Positions 55,603-64,000 of a DNA stretch of 64,000 bases are shown piece after piece (the first letter of the stretch is position 1; each line of letters begins with the position of its first letter). Both the position numbers and the translations under genes were made by a program. Below the pieces are notes generated by a model. It saw only the letters and a list, made by a program, of their open reading frames with translations. It did not search any database and was not told the origin of the DNA. Source of the DNA: Microbacteriaceae bacterium PS02344 (lineage in GTDB: Bacteria > Actinomycetota > Actinomycetes > Actinomycetales > Microbacteriaceae); contig JASCNZ010000002.1 in assembly GCA_029959905.1 (NCBI GenBank), positions 124,001 through 188,000 of the forward strand. Direction: 5' to 3'.

Positions 55603-57261
55603 TCAGCGCGCGGCGGCGCGTCCGGCCTGCCGACCGGAGTAGAGGCAGCCGCCCAGGAACGTTCCCTCCAGGGCGCGATAGCCGTGCACGCCACCCCCGC
55701 CGAAACCGCTGGCTTCGCCGGCCGCGAAGAGCCCGGGAACGGGTACCCCGTTCGCATCGAGCGCCCGACCGTCGAGGTCGGTCTGGATGCCACCGAGCGA
55801 CTTGCGGGTGAGCACGTGCAATTGAACGGCCACCAACGGTCCGGCAGCCGGGTCCTGCAGCCGGTGCGGCGCTGCGGTGCGGATGAGGCGGTCGCCGCGA
55901 TACCCCCGCATCGAGCGGAGCATCCCGATCTGCGCGTCCTTCGTGAAGTCGTTCTCGATCTCGCGGTCGCGGGCGACGATCTCGTGGCGGACGCGCTCGA
56001 TATCCAGGAGTTCACCGCCCGGATGCCGCGTCATCTGGTCGAGCAGGGTGTCGAGGTCGTTCTCGACGAGGAAGTCGGCCCCCTCGTCGAGGAACGATTG
56101 CACCGGTCCCGTCGGGCCCTTCGCCAGACGCGACTTCAACAGCAGCCGCACGTCCTTGCCGGTCAGATCCGGGTTCTGCTCGCTGCCGGAGAGGGCGAAC
56201 TCCTTCTCGACGATCTGCCGCGATGTCACGAACCAGGAGTGGTCGTGGCCCGTGCGACGCAGGTGCTCGAGCGTGCCGAGCGTGTCGAAACCGGGAAACA
56301 GCGGGACCGGCAGTCGCGCGCCGGTCGCATCGAACCAGAGCGACGATGGGCCCGGAAGGATACGGATGCCGTGGGAGGGCCACACCGGATCCCAGTTGCG
56401 GATGCCCTCGACGTAATGCCACATACGGTCACCGTTGATCAGGCTCGCCCCGGCCGCGGCGGTGATCGGCATCATCGAGCCGTCGACGTAGGCGGGGACC
56501 CCGCTGAGCATGTGCGACGGGGGAGCGCCGAGGCGGTCGGGCCACGCGGAACGGACGAGATCGTGGTTGCCGCCGATCCCCCCGGCGGCGACGATCACCG
56601 CGGAGGCGCGCACCTCGAAGTCGCCGACGACATCGCGGGACGAGACGACACCGCGTTCCTCGCCCGTCGAGGCGAGGATGTCACCACGCGCCCCGGTGAC
56701 CGCTCCGTCGGTCGTGGTGAGCTCGCGCACGCGGTGGCGCGCCAGCACGGTGAGCCTCCCATCGCGCTCGGCCTCCTCGACACGCGCCGCGAACGGGGCA
56801 ACGATCCCCGGGCCGGTGCCCCAGGTGATGTGGAATCGCGGCACCGAATTGCCGGGCCCTGTCGCTCCGTACCCGCCGCGCTCCGCCCACCCGACCACCG
56901 GGAAGAACCGCACGCCGCGTTCACGCAGCCATGCGCGCTTCTCGCCGGCGGCGAACTGCAGATACTCCTCGGCCCACCGGCGGGCCCACGCGTCTTCCGG
57001 GCGGTCGAAAGCGGCGGTGCCGAACCAGTCCTGCGTCGCGAGCTCCAGCGAGTCCCGGATGCCCATGCGCCGTTGTTCGGGGGAGTCGACGAGGAAGAGT
57101 CCCCCGAACGACCACCACGCCTGCCCTCCGAGGTTGGTGCGCGGCTCCTGGTCGAGCACGACGACCCGGCGCCCGGCGTCCACCGCCTCGGCGGCGGCCA
57201 CGAGGCCGGCCAGCCCCCAGCCGATGACGAGGACGTCTGCGGACAGGGGCGAGTGCGTCAT
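55603..57261 (-). CDS. FAD-binding dehydrogenase (fumarate reductase/KstD-like)
   Basis: 552-aa flavoprotein. N-terminal dinucleotide fold [22 protein letters not shown] with VVVLDQEP, a central FAD_binding_2 region ([16 protein letters not shown]), and [30 protein letters not shown] near the end. Related to 3-ketosteroid dehydrogenase-like enzymes; substrate not known. Its start overlaps the globin stop by 4 bp. Confidence 0.88.
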   Translation of the reverse strand: MTHSPLSADVLVIGWGLAGLVAAAEAVDAGRRVVVLDQEPRTNLGGQAWWSFGGLFLVDSPEQRRMGIRDSLELATQDWFGTAAFDRPEDAWARRWAEEYLQFAAGEKRAWLRERGVRFFPVVGWAERGGYGATGPGNSVPRFHITWGTGPGIVAPFAARVEEAERDGRLTVLARHRVRELTTTDGAVTGARGDILASTGEERGVVSSRDVVGDFEVRASAVIVAAGGIGGNHDLVRSAWPDRLGAPPSHMLSGVPAYVDGSMMPITAAAGASLINGDRMWHYVEGIRNWDPVWPSHGIRILPGPSSLWFDATGARLPVPLFPGFDTLGTLEHLRRTGHDHSWFVTSRQIVEKEFALSGSEQNPDLTGKDVRLLLKSRLAKGPTGPVQSFLDEGADFLVENDLDTLLDQMTRHPGGELLDIERVRHEIVARDREIENDFTKDAQIGMLRSMRGYRGDRLIRTAAPHRLQDPAAGPLVAVQLHVLTRKSLGGIQTDLDGRALDANGVPVPGLFAAGEASGFGGGGVHGYRALEGTFLGGCLYSGRQAGRAAAR

Positions 57262-57707
57262 GGGGTCTCCGTCGAATCCTGACGAGTGCGGGTCTCGAAT
57301 GTCGGCCGTCCGTCGGCGCGTGCGCCGATGCCGGAGGGCTCGAACGTGTTCACCATGGCATAGGCGGCGCGTTCCAGGTAGTCCCAGAGCGTGGATTCAT
57401 GCAGCGGCGACAACTGCGCCTCGTCGACCGCGGTCCGCATGCAGCGAAGCCACCGATCCCGTGCGTCGGGGTCGACGTGGAAAGGCATGTGACGCATCCG
57501 CAGACGGGGATGCCCGCGGGTGTCGCCGTAGGTCGTCGGGCCGCCCCAGTACTGCTCGAGGAAGAGCAGAAGCCGTTCCTCGGCCGGTCCGAGGTCCTCC
57601 TCGGGGTACATGGGCTTCAGCACCGGATCGAGAGCCACCTCGCGATAGAAGACCGAGACGATCCGCGCGAACGTCTCCCTGCCACCCACCTCGTCGTAGA
57701 AGGTCAT
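57258..57707 (-). CDS. Truncated hemoglobin, group II (GlbO-like)
   Basis: 149 aa. [27 protein letters not shown] and [31 protein letters not shown] fit trHbO: Tyr of QYWGG (CD1/B10 area), proximal His in RHMPFHV, and Trp of RDRWLRCM (G8). Such globins bind O2 and protect against NO or deliver oxygen to respiratory flavoproteins. Overlaps mscS upstream and the flavoprotein gene downstream by 4 bp each. Confidence 0.92.
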   Translation of the reverse strand: MTFYDEVGGRETFARIVSVFYREVALDPVLKPMYPEEDLGPAEERLLLFLEQYWGGPTTYGDTRGHPRLRMRHMPFHVDPDARDRWLRCMRTAVDEAQLSPLHESTLWDYLERAAYAMVNTFEPSGIGARADGRPTFETRTRQDSTETP

Positions 57708-58780
57708 GTGGTCGGGCTCCCTTCGCCCTGTGCGGGCTTCTTCTTACGCCAGATGCCGCGCTCGGGCGCGGGAGGGACGCCGGTGACCGCGTTCGGGCGC
57801 GTGCGCGGCGGGTTGGCACCACGGACGCGCCGAGCGCCGTCGAGTCCGACCGGCACGACGGCCTGCATGCTCGGGATGGCGATCTCCTTCTCCGAGAGGG
57901 CGGCCCGCAGACGCGTGCGGAGCTCTTGAGCGACGTCGTCCTTCGCGTTGGCGCGGGTCTTGATCACCAGCCGTACGACGAGTGCGTCGCCGTCGATCGA
58001 TTCCAGTCCCCACAGCTCCGGCTTCTCGATGATGCGCGTGCGCCATTTCGGATCCTTGGCGAGGCCCTGGGCGGTCTCGAGCATGATGTGCTCCACGGCC
58101 TCGAGGTCGGAGTCCGCGGGAATGCCGGTGTCGATGATCGCGCGAGCCCAGCCCTGAGACATGTTGCCGATGCGCGTGACCTCGCCGTTGCGCACATACC
58201 AGAGGGTGCCGTTCACGTCGCGCACCTGCGTGATGCGCACGCTGACGTATTCGACGACGCCGGTCGCGAGACCGAGGTCGACGACGTCGCCGATGCCGAT
58301 CTGGTCCTCGGCCACGAGGAAGATGCCGTTCAGCACGTCCTTCACGATGTTCTGCGCTCCGAAACCGAGCCCGGCTCCCACGGCGGCGGTCAGCAGGGTC
58401 AACGAGCCCAGCAGCGCGTTGTCGATCGCGTTGACGATCAGCACCAGGGCGATGATCACCAGCATCACGTTGACGATGTTCTGCAGGATGGTCCCGAGTG
58501 TGCGGGTGCGTTGCACGAGCCGCATGTCGGCGAGCGGCGACCGTTCGAGCGCCTGCGTGTCGTCGACGGAGGCCTTGTTCTTGGCGGTGTCGACGATCCG
58601 CGCGACGACCCGGCGGATGACGACGCGCAGCACCAAGGCGATCAGCACGCACGCGGCGATGATGATCGCGATCATCAGAGCCCTGCCGCCGACGACCTGC
58701 AGCACATCGAGGAAGCCGCTCCACATGGTGGGGACGTCGGTCTCGCCGGGCGGTGGGGTCGGAGTTTCGATCGGGGTCAT
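57704..58780 (-). CDS. mscS: Small-conductance mechanosensitive channel MscS
   Basis: 358 aa. Three hydrophobic segments (about 32-53, 98-120, 124-146). The pore helix [23 protein letters not shown] and the following [12 protein letters not shown] identify MscS. The beta and C-terminal domains continue to about 300; then a Pro/Arg-rich tail. TAGAAT lies 8 nt before the ATG. Confidence 0.93.
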   Translation of the reverse strand: MTPIETPTPPPGETDVPTMWSGFLDVLQVVGGRALMIAIIIAACVLIALVLRVVIRRVVARIVDTAKNKASVDDTQALERSPLADMRLVQRTRTLGTILQNIVNVMLVIIALVLIVNAIDNALLGSLTLLTAAVGAGLGFGAQNIVKDVLNGIFLVAEDQIGIGDVVDLGLATGVVEYVSVRITQVRDVNGTLWYVRNGEVTRIGNMSQGWARAIIDTGIPADSDLEAVEHIMLETAQGLAKDPKWRTRIIEKPELWGLESIDGDALVVRLVIKTRANAKDDVAQELRTRLRAALSEKEIAIPSMQAVVPVGLDGARRVRGANPPRTRPNAVTGVPPAPERGIWRKKKPAQGEGSPTT

Positions 58781-58788
58781 CGTTGCCG

Positions 58789-58794
58789 ATTCTA
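58789..58794 (-). promoter_or_regulatory. -10-like box for the mscS-globin-flavoprotein operon
   Basis: TAGAAT on the minus strand, 8 nt before the ATG at 58780. Gives at most a 1-2 nt leader. Confidence 0.45.
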
Positions 58795-58824
58795 TCGAGG
58801 GGTGCTCGGTGCCCGCTGGGTGCG

Positions 58825-58871
58825 CGAAGGGCCCGGGAGCGCGTCCGTATGGACGGCTGCCGGGCCCTTCG
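58825..58871 (-). terminator. GC-rich terminator hairpin after pepN
   Basis: CGAAGGGCCCG pairs with CGGGCCCTTCG (11 bp), with an inner GTCC/GGAC stem. It starts 14 bp past the pepN stop. No T-tract on the minus strand, so moderate confidence. Confidence 0.6.
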
Positions 58872-58884
58872 ACCGGGGTGACGA

Positions 58885-61437
58885 TCAGTCGTCGGCGTCG
58901 CGCGACTGCGCCGCGAGCGCGCGCTCGACATCGGCGAGGTTCTCGAGCACCAGTCGACGGAGCGCCGGCGCGGCCTCCTGGTTATCGGCCAGCCAGGCGC
59001 GGGTCGCATCGCGCAGGGCGACGTCGGCCAGAGCCGTCGGGAACAGCCCCGTTACGAGGTACTGCGCGATCTGGTACGTGCGAGATTCCCAGATCGGGAG
59101 AAGCATGTCGAAGTACGCCGGCACGAACTCCCGCAGCGCCTCGACGCCCGCGGGGTGCACGAAGCCGAGCGCGGCCGAACGGACGATCGTGTTCGGGGCG
59201 TCGTCGCGCTCGATGAGTGAGGCCCATGCGGCCTTCTTCGAGGCGACGTCCGGCAGAGCGGCGCGTGCCTGCGCGGCGAACTCGCCGCCCTTCGCCGTGT
59301 TGTCGGCCGCGAGGGCGGCGTCGATGGCGGCGGCATCCGTCGCCCCGATCGTCGCAAGACCCACCAGCAGCTGCCAGTTCAGGTCGGCGTCGATCTCGAG
59401 TCCGGGCAGCGTCTCTTCGCCCGAACGCAGGCGTCCGATGATGCCGGCGTGCTCCGGCGTCACCAGGGAGTTCGCGAAGGCGGTCACGAACTGCAGCTGG
59501 CTGTCGCTGCCCGACTCGGCCGACTCGGCGAGCGCCCAGAGGCCGTCGGCGACCTTGAGTCGAGCAGCGTCGCGCTCCGCCGGGGCGACGTAGAGGTTCA
59601 CCGCGGTGCGGAGCTGCGCGAGCGTCGTGCGCACGGTGGTCGACTCGGTCTCGCGGCCGATGTTCCCGAGCACGAGGTCGATGTAGTCGGATGCCGCGGT
59701 CTCGGCGTCGCGCGTCTGGTCCCACGCGGCGCCCCACACGAGCGAGCGCGCGAGCGGGTCGTGGATGTCGGCCAGGTGCGCGATGGCCGTCGCGAGCGAC
59801 CGCTCGTCGAGGCGGATCTTCGCGTAGGCGAGGTCGTTGTCGTTCAGCAGCACGAGGTCGGGCTGGCGGCGTCCCTGCAGCTCCGGCACTTCGGTGCGGT
59901 CGCCGTCGACGTCGACCTCGACGTAGTGCGTGCGCGTGAGGGCGCCGTCGACCAGGTCGTAGAAGCCGATGCCGAGGCGGTGGGGACGGATGGTCGGATA
60001 GTCGGCCGGCGCGGTCTGGGTCACGGCGAAGCGCGAGATCACTCCCGATCCGTCCTCGGCGATGACGGGTTCGAGGGTGTTGACGCCCGCGGTCTCCAGC
60101 CACTTCCGCGACCACTCGCCGAGGTCGCGACCGCTGGTCGCCTCGAGCTCGGTGAGCAGATCGCTCAGCTCGGTGTTGCCCCACGCGTGCTTCTGGAAGT
60201 ACTGCGAGACCCCGCCGAAGAAGGCCTCGATGCCCACCCAGGCGGCGAGCTGCTTGAGCACCGAACCGCCCTTGGCGTAGGTGATGCCGTCGAAGTTCAC
60301 CTGCACATCTTCGAGATCGTTGATCTCGGCGACGATGGGGTGAGTCGAGGGCAGCTGATCCTGCCGGTACGCCCAGGTCTTCTCCATGGCGTTGAACGTC
60401 GTCCACGCCTCGGTCCATTCGGTGGCCTCGGCGGTGGCGATGGTCGACGCCCACTCGGCGAAGGACTCGTTCAACCAGAGGTCGTTCCACCACTTCATGG
60501 TGACCAGGTCGCCGAACCACATGTGCGCGAGCTCGTGCAGGATCGTCACGACGCGACGTTCCTTGACCGCATCCGTCACCTTGCTGCGGAAGACGTACGT
60601 CTCGGTGAAGGTGACGGCCCCGGCATTCTCCATCGCGCCCGCGTTGAACTCGGGCACGAAGAGCTGGTCGTACTTGGCGAACGGGTAGGGGACGCCGAAC
60701 TTCTGCTCGAAGTAGGCGAAGCCCTCACGCGTCTTGTCGAAGATGTAGTCGGCGTCGAGGTGCTGCCACAGGCTCTTACGGCTGTACACGCCCAGTGGGA
60801 TGACCCGTCCGGATGCGCTGGTCAGTTCGCTGAACGTCGACTCGTACGGGCCGGCGACCAGGGCCGTGATGTACGAGGAGATGCGCGGCGTCGGCTCGAA
60901 GCCCCAGGTCGCGGTCGCGCCGTCGTCGTGGACGATCGGCTCGGGGGTGGGGGAGTTCGAGACGACCTTCCACGACGCGGGGGCCGTCACAGTGAACTGG
61001 AACGTGGCTTTGAGGTCGGGCTGCTCGAAGACGGCGAACACCCGGCGGGAGTCCGGCACCTCGAACTGCGAGTAGAGGTAGACCTCGCCGTCGACCGGGT
61101 CGACGAAGCGGTGCAGGCCCTCGCCCGTGTTGGTGTACAGGCAGTCGGCGTCGACCACGAGCACGTTCTCGGCCTGCAGGCCCGTCAGGGCGATGCGCGA
61201 GTCGGCGAAGACCTCGCTCGGGTCGAGCTGCTCGCCGTTGAGCGAGATCTCGCGCACGTCGCGTGCGATGAGGTCGATGAAGGTGAAGCTCTCAGGCGTC
61301 GCGGTGAAGCGCACCACGCTGCGGGAACCGAAGACCTCGGCGCCCTTGGTCAGGTCGAGCGCCACTTCGTAGGACTCGGTGCCGATGACGTCGCGTCGCT
61401 CCTGCGCTTCGATACGGGTGAGATTCTCTCCAGGCAC
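58885..61437 (-). CDS. pepN: Aminopeptidase N (M1 family)
   Basis: 850-aa zinc aminopeptidase. GAMENAGAVTFTE is the substrate-recognition motif. Zinc site HELAHMWFGDLVTMKWWNDLWLNESFAEW holds HExxH and the distal Glu. An ERAP1-like C-terminal domain covers about 530-840. GTG start with GGGAG 10 nt upstream; TAGGCT about 75 nt upstream on the minus strand may be its -10. Confidence 0.96.
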   Translation of the reverse strand: MPGENLTRIEAQERRDVIGTESYEVALDLTKGAEVFGSRSVVRFTATPESFTFIDLIARDVREISLNGEQLDPSEVFADSRIALTGLQAENVLVVDADCLYTNTGEGLHRFVDPVDGEVYLYSQFEVPDSRRVFAVFEQPDLKATFQFTVTAPASWKVVSNSPTPEPIVHDDGATATWGFEPTPRISSYITALVAGPYESTFSELTSASGRVIPLGVYSRKSLWQHLDADYIFDKTREGFAYFEQKFGVPYPFAKYDQLFVPEFNAGAMENAGAVTFTETYVFRSKVTDAVKERRVVTILHELAHMWFGDLVTMKWWNDLWLNESFAEWASTIATAEATEWTEAWTTFNAMEKTWAYRQDQLPSTHPIVAEINDLEDVQVNFDGITYAKGGSVLKQLAAWVGIEAFFGGVSQYFQKHAWGNTELSDLLTELEATSGRDLGEWSRKWLETAGVNTLEPVIAEDGSGVISRFAVTQTAPADYPTIRPHRLGIGFYDLVDGALTRTHYVEVDVDGDRTEVPELQGRRQPDLVLLNDNDLAYAKIRLDERSLATAIAHLADIHDPLARSLVWGAAWDQTRDAETAASDYIDLVLGNIGRETESTTVRTTLAQLRTAVNLYVAPAERDAARLKVADGLWALAESAESGSDSQLQFVTAFANSLVTPEHAGIIGRLRSGEETLPGLEIDADLNWQLLVGLATIGATDAAAIDAALAADNTAKGGEFAAQARAALPDVASKKAAWASLIERDDAPNTIVRSAALGFVHPAGVEALREFVPAYFDMLLPIWESRTYQIAQYLVTGLFPTALADVALRDATRAWLADNQEAAPALRRLVLENLADVERALAAQSRDADD

Positions 61438-61562
61438 GGTGTGTAACTCCCAGGGGTGAGGGGCGTGGCCGGGGGGATGGCGCAGATGGCGCCGGCGGCA
61501 ACCCTGACAGCCTACGCCAGCGCGCGACCCGAGGAGGTCTCGAAGAGTGGAAGGATGGAGGG

Positions 61563-62747
61563 GTGAGCACGATCGAACCCGTCATCGTCCCGTTCGCCTC
61601 CGCCGCTGCCGCGGAGGGCCCCGCCTACGTCAACACGCCCACGGCGTACGACGGCATCCTCCTCGCCGGCTTCGGCGGGCCGGAAGGCCAGGAGGACGTC
61701 ATCCCGTTCCTGCGGAACGTGACCCGCGGCCGGGGGATCCCCGACGAGCGGCTGGAGGAGGTGGCGCACCACTACCGCCACTTCGGCGGCGTCAGCCCGA
61801 TCAACGGCCAGAATCGGGCACTCAAGGCGGCGCTCGAGTCCGAGCTCGCCGCACGCGGCATCGACCTGCCGGTGTACTGGGGCAACCGCAACTGGACGCC
61901 GTACCTCGACGAGGCAGTCCAGGAGGCCGCGGATGCGGGAGACAGGACGCTCCTGGCTTTCGCCACCAGTGCCTACAGCTCGTTCTCGAGCTGCCGCCAG
62001 TACCGCGAGGACTTCGCGCGCGTGCTGACCGATACGGGTCTCGGCGATCGAGTCACGATCGACAAGATCCGTCCGTTCTACGACCACCCCGGCTTCGTCG
62101 AGGCGTTCGAGCGCGGCGTCCGCGAGGCGATCGAGGGCTTCCTGGCACAGGGCGTCGACGCGGCCGACATCCAGATCCTCTTCTCCACCCACAGCATCCC
62201 CACCGCGGACGCGCAGCGCTCCGGCGCCCGCGACATCGACTGGGGAGAGGGCGGTGCCTACGCCGCTCAGCACGAGGCCGTCGCCGCGTGGGTGATGGAC
62301 CGGGTTCTGCAGGTGCTCCCGACCGCAGCCGGAGTGTCGTGGGAACTCGTCTACCAGTCCCGGTCCGGCCCTCCGTCGCAGCCGTGGCTCGAGCCCGACG
62401 TGTGCGACGTCATCGGCGAACTGCCGGCGCGTGGACGCCGGGCCGTCGCGGTGGTGCCCCTCGGGTTCATGAGCGACCACATGGAGGTGCTCTGGGACCT
62501 CGACACCGAGGCGAAGGAGGCTGCCGAAGAGGCGGGCCTGCTGTTCGTGCGCACCCCCACCCCGGGCGTGTCGCCCACGTTCGTCGCGGGCATCGTCGAC
62601 CTCATCCAGGAACGGCTCGAAGGGCGTCCGCGCGATCAGCGGCAGCACCTCACCGAGCTGCCCGGTGGTTTCGACGTCTGCCGCCCCGGCTGCTGCGAGA
62701 ACGTCCGCGCCGGCTTCAAGCCGGCGGCCTCGGGCATCGCTCCCTGA
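61563..62747 (+). CDS. hemH: Ferrochelatase (coproporphyrin-type)
   Basis: 394 aa. GILLAGFGGPEGQEDVIPFLRNV, HYRHFGGVSPINGQN and LFSTHSIPTADAQRSG (catalytic His) identify the enzyme. In actinobacteria it inserts iron into coproporphyrin III. Cys in SSFSSCRQYRED together with the C-terminal CRPGCC cluster are probable [2Fe-2S] ligands, as in mycobacterial ferrochelatase. The GTG has GGAGGG immediately before it and AAGGAT 6 nt upstream. Confidence 0.94.
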   Translation: MSTIEPVIVPFASAAAAEGPAYVNTPTAYDGILLAGFGGPEGQEDVIPFLRNVTRGRGIPDERLEEVAHHYRHFGGVSPINGQNRALKAALESELAARGIDLPVYWGNRNWTPYLDEAVQEAADAGDRTLLAFATSAYSSFSSCRQYREDFARVLTDTGLGDRVTIDKIRPFYDHPGFVEAFERGVREAIEGFLAQGVDAADIQILFSTHSIPTADAQRSGARDIDWGEGGAYAAQHEAVAAWVMDRVLQVLPTAAGVSWELVYQSRSGPPSQPWLEPDVCDVIGELPARGRRAVAVVPLGFMSDHMEVLWDLDTEAKEAAEEAGLLFVRTPTPGVSPTFVAGIVDLIQERLEGRPRDQRQHLTELPGGFDVCRPGCCENVRAGFKPAASGIAP

Positions 62748-62782
62748 CCTCCGGTTCGCGCGGCTCCGCTCCGCTCTCTCCC

Positions 62783-62788
62783 TAGGAT
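62783..62788 (+). promoter_or_regulatory. -10-like box for rpiB, leaderless spacing
   Basis: TAGGAT, 7 nt before the ATG at 62796. The in-frame ATG at 62787 lies inside this box, which argues for the later start. Confidence 0.5.
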
Positions 62789-62795
62789 GGTTCGC

Positions 62796-63281
62796 ATGCG
62801 CATCCACATCGCCACCGATCACGCCGGTCTGGACTTCTCGACGCGTCTGCAGGAGCACCTGCGCTCGGCCGGTCACGAGGTCGTCGACCACGGTCCGATC
62901 GAATACGACGCGCTCGACGACTACCCGGCGTTCTGCATCCGCGCGGCGCAGGCCGTCGTCGCCGACCAGGCGGACGGCGTCGAGGCGGCGGGCATCGTCT
63001 TCGGCGGGTCGGGCAACGGGGAGCAGATCGCCGCGAACAAGGTCGAGGGGGTTCGCGCCGCGCTGGTGTGGAACCTGTCGACGGCCGAACTGGCCCGCGA
63101 GCACAACGACGCCAACGTCATCTCGATCGGGGCGCGCCAGCACGAGTACGACGAGGTGACCGCGTTCATCGACCGGTTCCTCGACACCCCGTTCTCGCAC
63201 GAGGAGCGCCACGTGCGTCGTATCGCGCAGATCGCCGATTTCGAGCGCGACGGATCGCTGCTCCCGGACCCCCGGGCCTGA
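62796..63281 (+). CDS. rpiB: Ribose-5-phosphate isomerase B
   Basis: 161-aa isomerase of the pentose-phosphate pathway. ATDHAGLDF holds the ring-opening Asp/His region. The catalytic base is Glu76 in FGGSGNGEQIAANKVEG, as in the mycobacterial enzyme; E. coli RpiB uses a Cys there. The fpg/nei-like gene starts 2 bp after the stop. Confidence 0.94.
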   Translation: MRIHIATDHAGLDFSTRLQEHLRSAGHEVVDHGPIEYDALDDYPAFCIRAAQAVVADQADGVEAAGIVFGGSGNGEQIAANKVEGVRAALVWNLSTAELAREHNDANVISIGARQHEYDEVTAFIDRFLDTPFSHEERHVRRIAQIADFERDGSLLPDPRA

Positions 63282-63282
63282 G

Positions 63283-64000
63283 ATGCCCGAGGGTCACTCC
63301 GTCCACCGCATCGCCCGCCAGTTCGAGCGCAACTTCATCGGCAAGACGCTTCGTGCATCCAGCCCGCAAGGGCGCTTCGCCGAAGGCGCGGCGGTGCTCG
63401 ACGGTCGTGCGGCCGTGAGCGTCCAGGCGGTCGGCAAGCAGATGTTCCTCGAGACGGAGGGCGCGATCTGGTTGCGCGTGCACCTCGGCCTCTACGGGGC
63501 CTGGGACTTCGCCGGTGAGATCCTGGTCGACCCGACCATCGCGTCAGCGAACGGCCGAATGGGCCAGACGAATCAGCGCGGCACGGTGCTCGACGAGCCG
63601 ATCCTCGACGATGCGGGGGAGAACTCGCTCGCCTCCATCGGAGCGCCGCGTCGTACCCGTGTGCACGTGCGGATGTCGGAGCAGACCGAGGGCCTCGATG
63701 ACGCGCTGGGGGAGTGGCCGCCCCCGGTGGTGGGCCAGGTGCGGCTGCGGTTGATGACCGACATCACGGCCGCCGACCTGCGCGGGCCGACCGCGTGCGT
63801 GCTTCAGACGCCTGAGGAGATGCTCGCGACCGTGGCGAAGCTCGGGCCCGATCCGCTCGTGGGCGACCCGGTCGAGAACGAGGAGCGCTTCGTGCGCGCC
63901 GTGCGCAAGAAGTCCACGCCGATCGCACTGCTGCTGATGGACCAGTCGGTGGTGAGCGGCATCGGCAACGTCTATCGCGCCGAGATGCTGTACCGGCAGC
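63283..64000 (+). CDS. Fpg/Nei family DNA glycosylase (3' end outside window)
   Basis: About 239 codons visible. N-terminal Pro2-Glu3 (MPEGHSVHRIA) are the catalytic residues of the family. The H2TH domain is visible in TPIALLLMDQSVVSGIGNVYRAEMLYR. MPEGH and RGPTACVLQTPEE fit the endonuclease VIII branch more than Fpg. The C-terminal zinc finger lies beyond the right edge. Probably co-transcribed with rpiB. Confidence 0.9.
   Translation, partial: MPEGHSVHRIARQFERNFIGKTLRASSPQGRFAEGAAVLDGRAAVSVQAVGKQMFLETEGAIWLRVHLGLYGAWDFAGEILVDPTIASANGRMGQTNQRGTVLDEPILDDAGENSLASIGAPRRTRVHVRMSEQTEGLDDALGEWPPPVVGQVRLRLMTDITAADLRGPTACVLQTPEEMLATVAKLGPDPLVGDPVENEERFVRAVRKKSTPIALLLMDQSVVSGIGNVYRAEMLYRQ

Noticed and set aside
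59449-61446. 665-codon open frame on the plus strand opposite pepN
   Set aside because: Mirror of PepN. Its composition (Val, Glu, Arg, Asp-rich) is typical of shadow frames, and no ribosome site or promoter fits.

Overview
The window is a 64 kb piece of high-GC chromosome, about 70% G+C by eye, with GTG starts in roughly a third of the genes. Gene content and order point to an actinobacterium of the order Micrococcales, most likely a Microbacterium-like Microbacteriaceae. The evidence is the run rpsP-khpA-rimM-trmD ... rplS-lepB-rnhB-DUF2469-yraN-yifB-dprA-xerC ... rpsB-tsf-pyrH-frr-cdsA, GlgE, GatCAB, a Glu-type RpiB, a ClpS/DUF2017/zincin cluster, and many genes whose -10 box lies only 6-7 nt before the start codon. 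No prophage, insertion sequence, CRISPR array, integron or toxin-antitoxin pair was seen. Almost everything is core housekeeping DNA.

Layout. 1-3.7 kb: 3' part of glpD, a divergent SorC-type regulator with a perfect 14-bp palindrome between them, and a YbdK-type carboxylate-amine ligase. 3.9-9.0 kb: ribosome and tRNA-maturation genes (S16, KhpA, RimM, TrmD, L19) with a methyltransferase/pyrimidine-dimer glycosylase pair and methionine aminopeptidase between them. 9.1-15.7 kb: signal peptidase, RNase HII, DUF2469, YraN, YifB, DprA, XerC and a degenerate LytM-like protein. 16.0-20.9 kb: S2, EF-Ts, UMP kinase, ribosome recycling factor, CdsA and a duplicated DivIVA-like protein. 21-26.8 kb: envelope proteins, including a 652-aa three-segment membrane protein with a lipoprotein start inside it, and a CnoX-like thioredoxin/TPR protein. 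26.9-33.3 kb: glgB, glgE, glgX for alpha-glucan metabolism. 33.4-45.1 kb: cysteine desulfurase/MnmA, LigA, a DEAD-box helicase, an acyl-CoA ligase and gatCAB. 45.1-53.9 kb: Pol IV, small conserved proteins, the ClpS cluster, LysE exporter, tRNA-His, Orn, tRNA-Arg, an SSB paralogue, a lipoprotein and EttA. 53.4-64 kb: thioesterases, a flavoprotein/globin/MscS operon, PepN, ferrochelatase, RpiB and the start of a Fpg/Nei glycosylase.

How the parts fit. Translation dominates: ribosomal proteins, elongation and recycling factors, tRNA modification (TrmD, MnmA with its likely sulfur donor), tRNA-dependent amidation (GatCAB) and ribosome-associated factors (RimM, KhpA, EttA). A second theme is DNA maintenance: LigA, Pol IV, DprA, XerC, RNase HII, dimer glycosylase, Nei. 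A third is glucan and polyol metabolism. There is no gene-free stretch above 300 bp. The longest intergenic interval, 298 bp before rpsB, holds a probable promoter and a long leader.

I did not find a clearly new multi-gene system. The best leads are the widespread leaderless promoter architecture, the embedded lipoprotein start, the mscS-globin-flavoprotein operon, the degenerate LytM protein, and the acidic Ala/Glu tails shared by ribosomal proteins S2 and S16. All functional calls come from reading motifs and general family knowledge. No database search was run.
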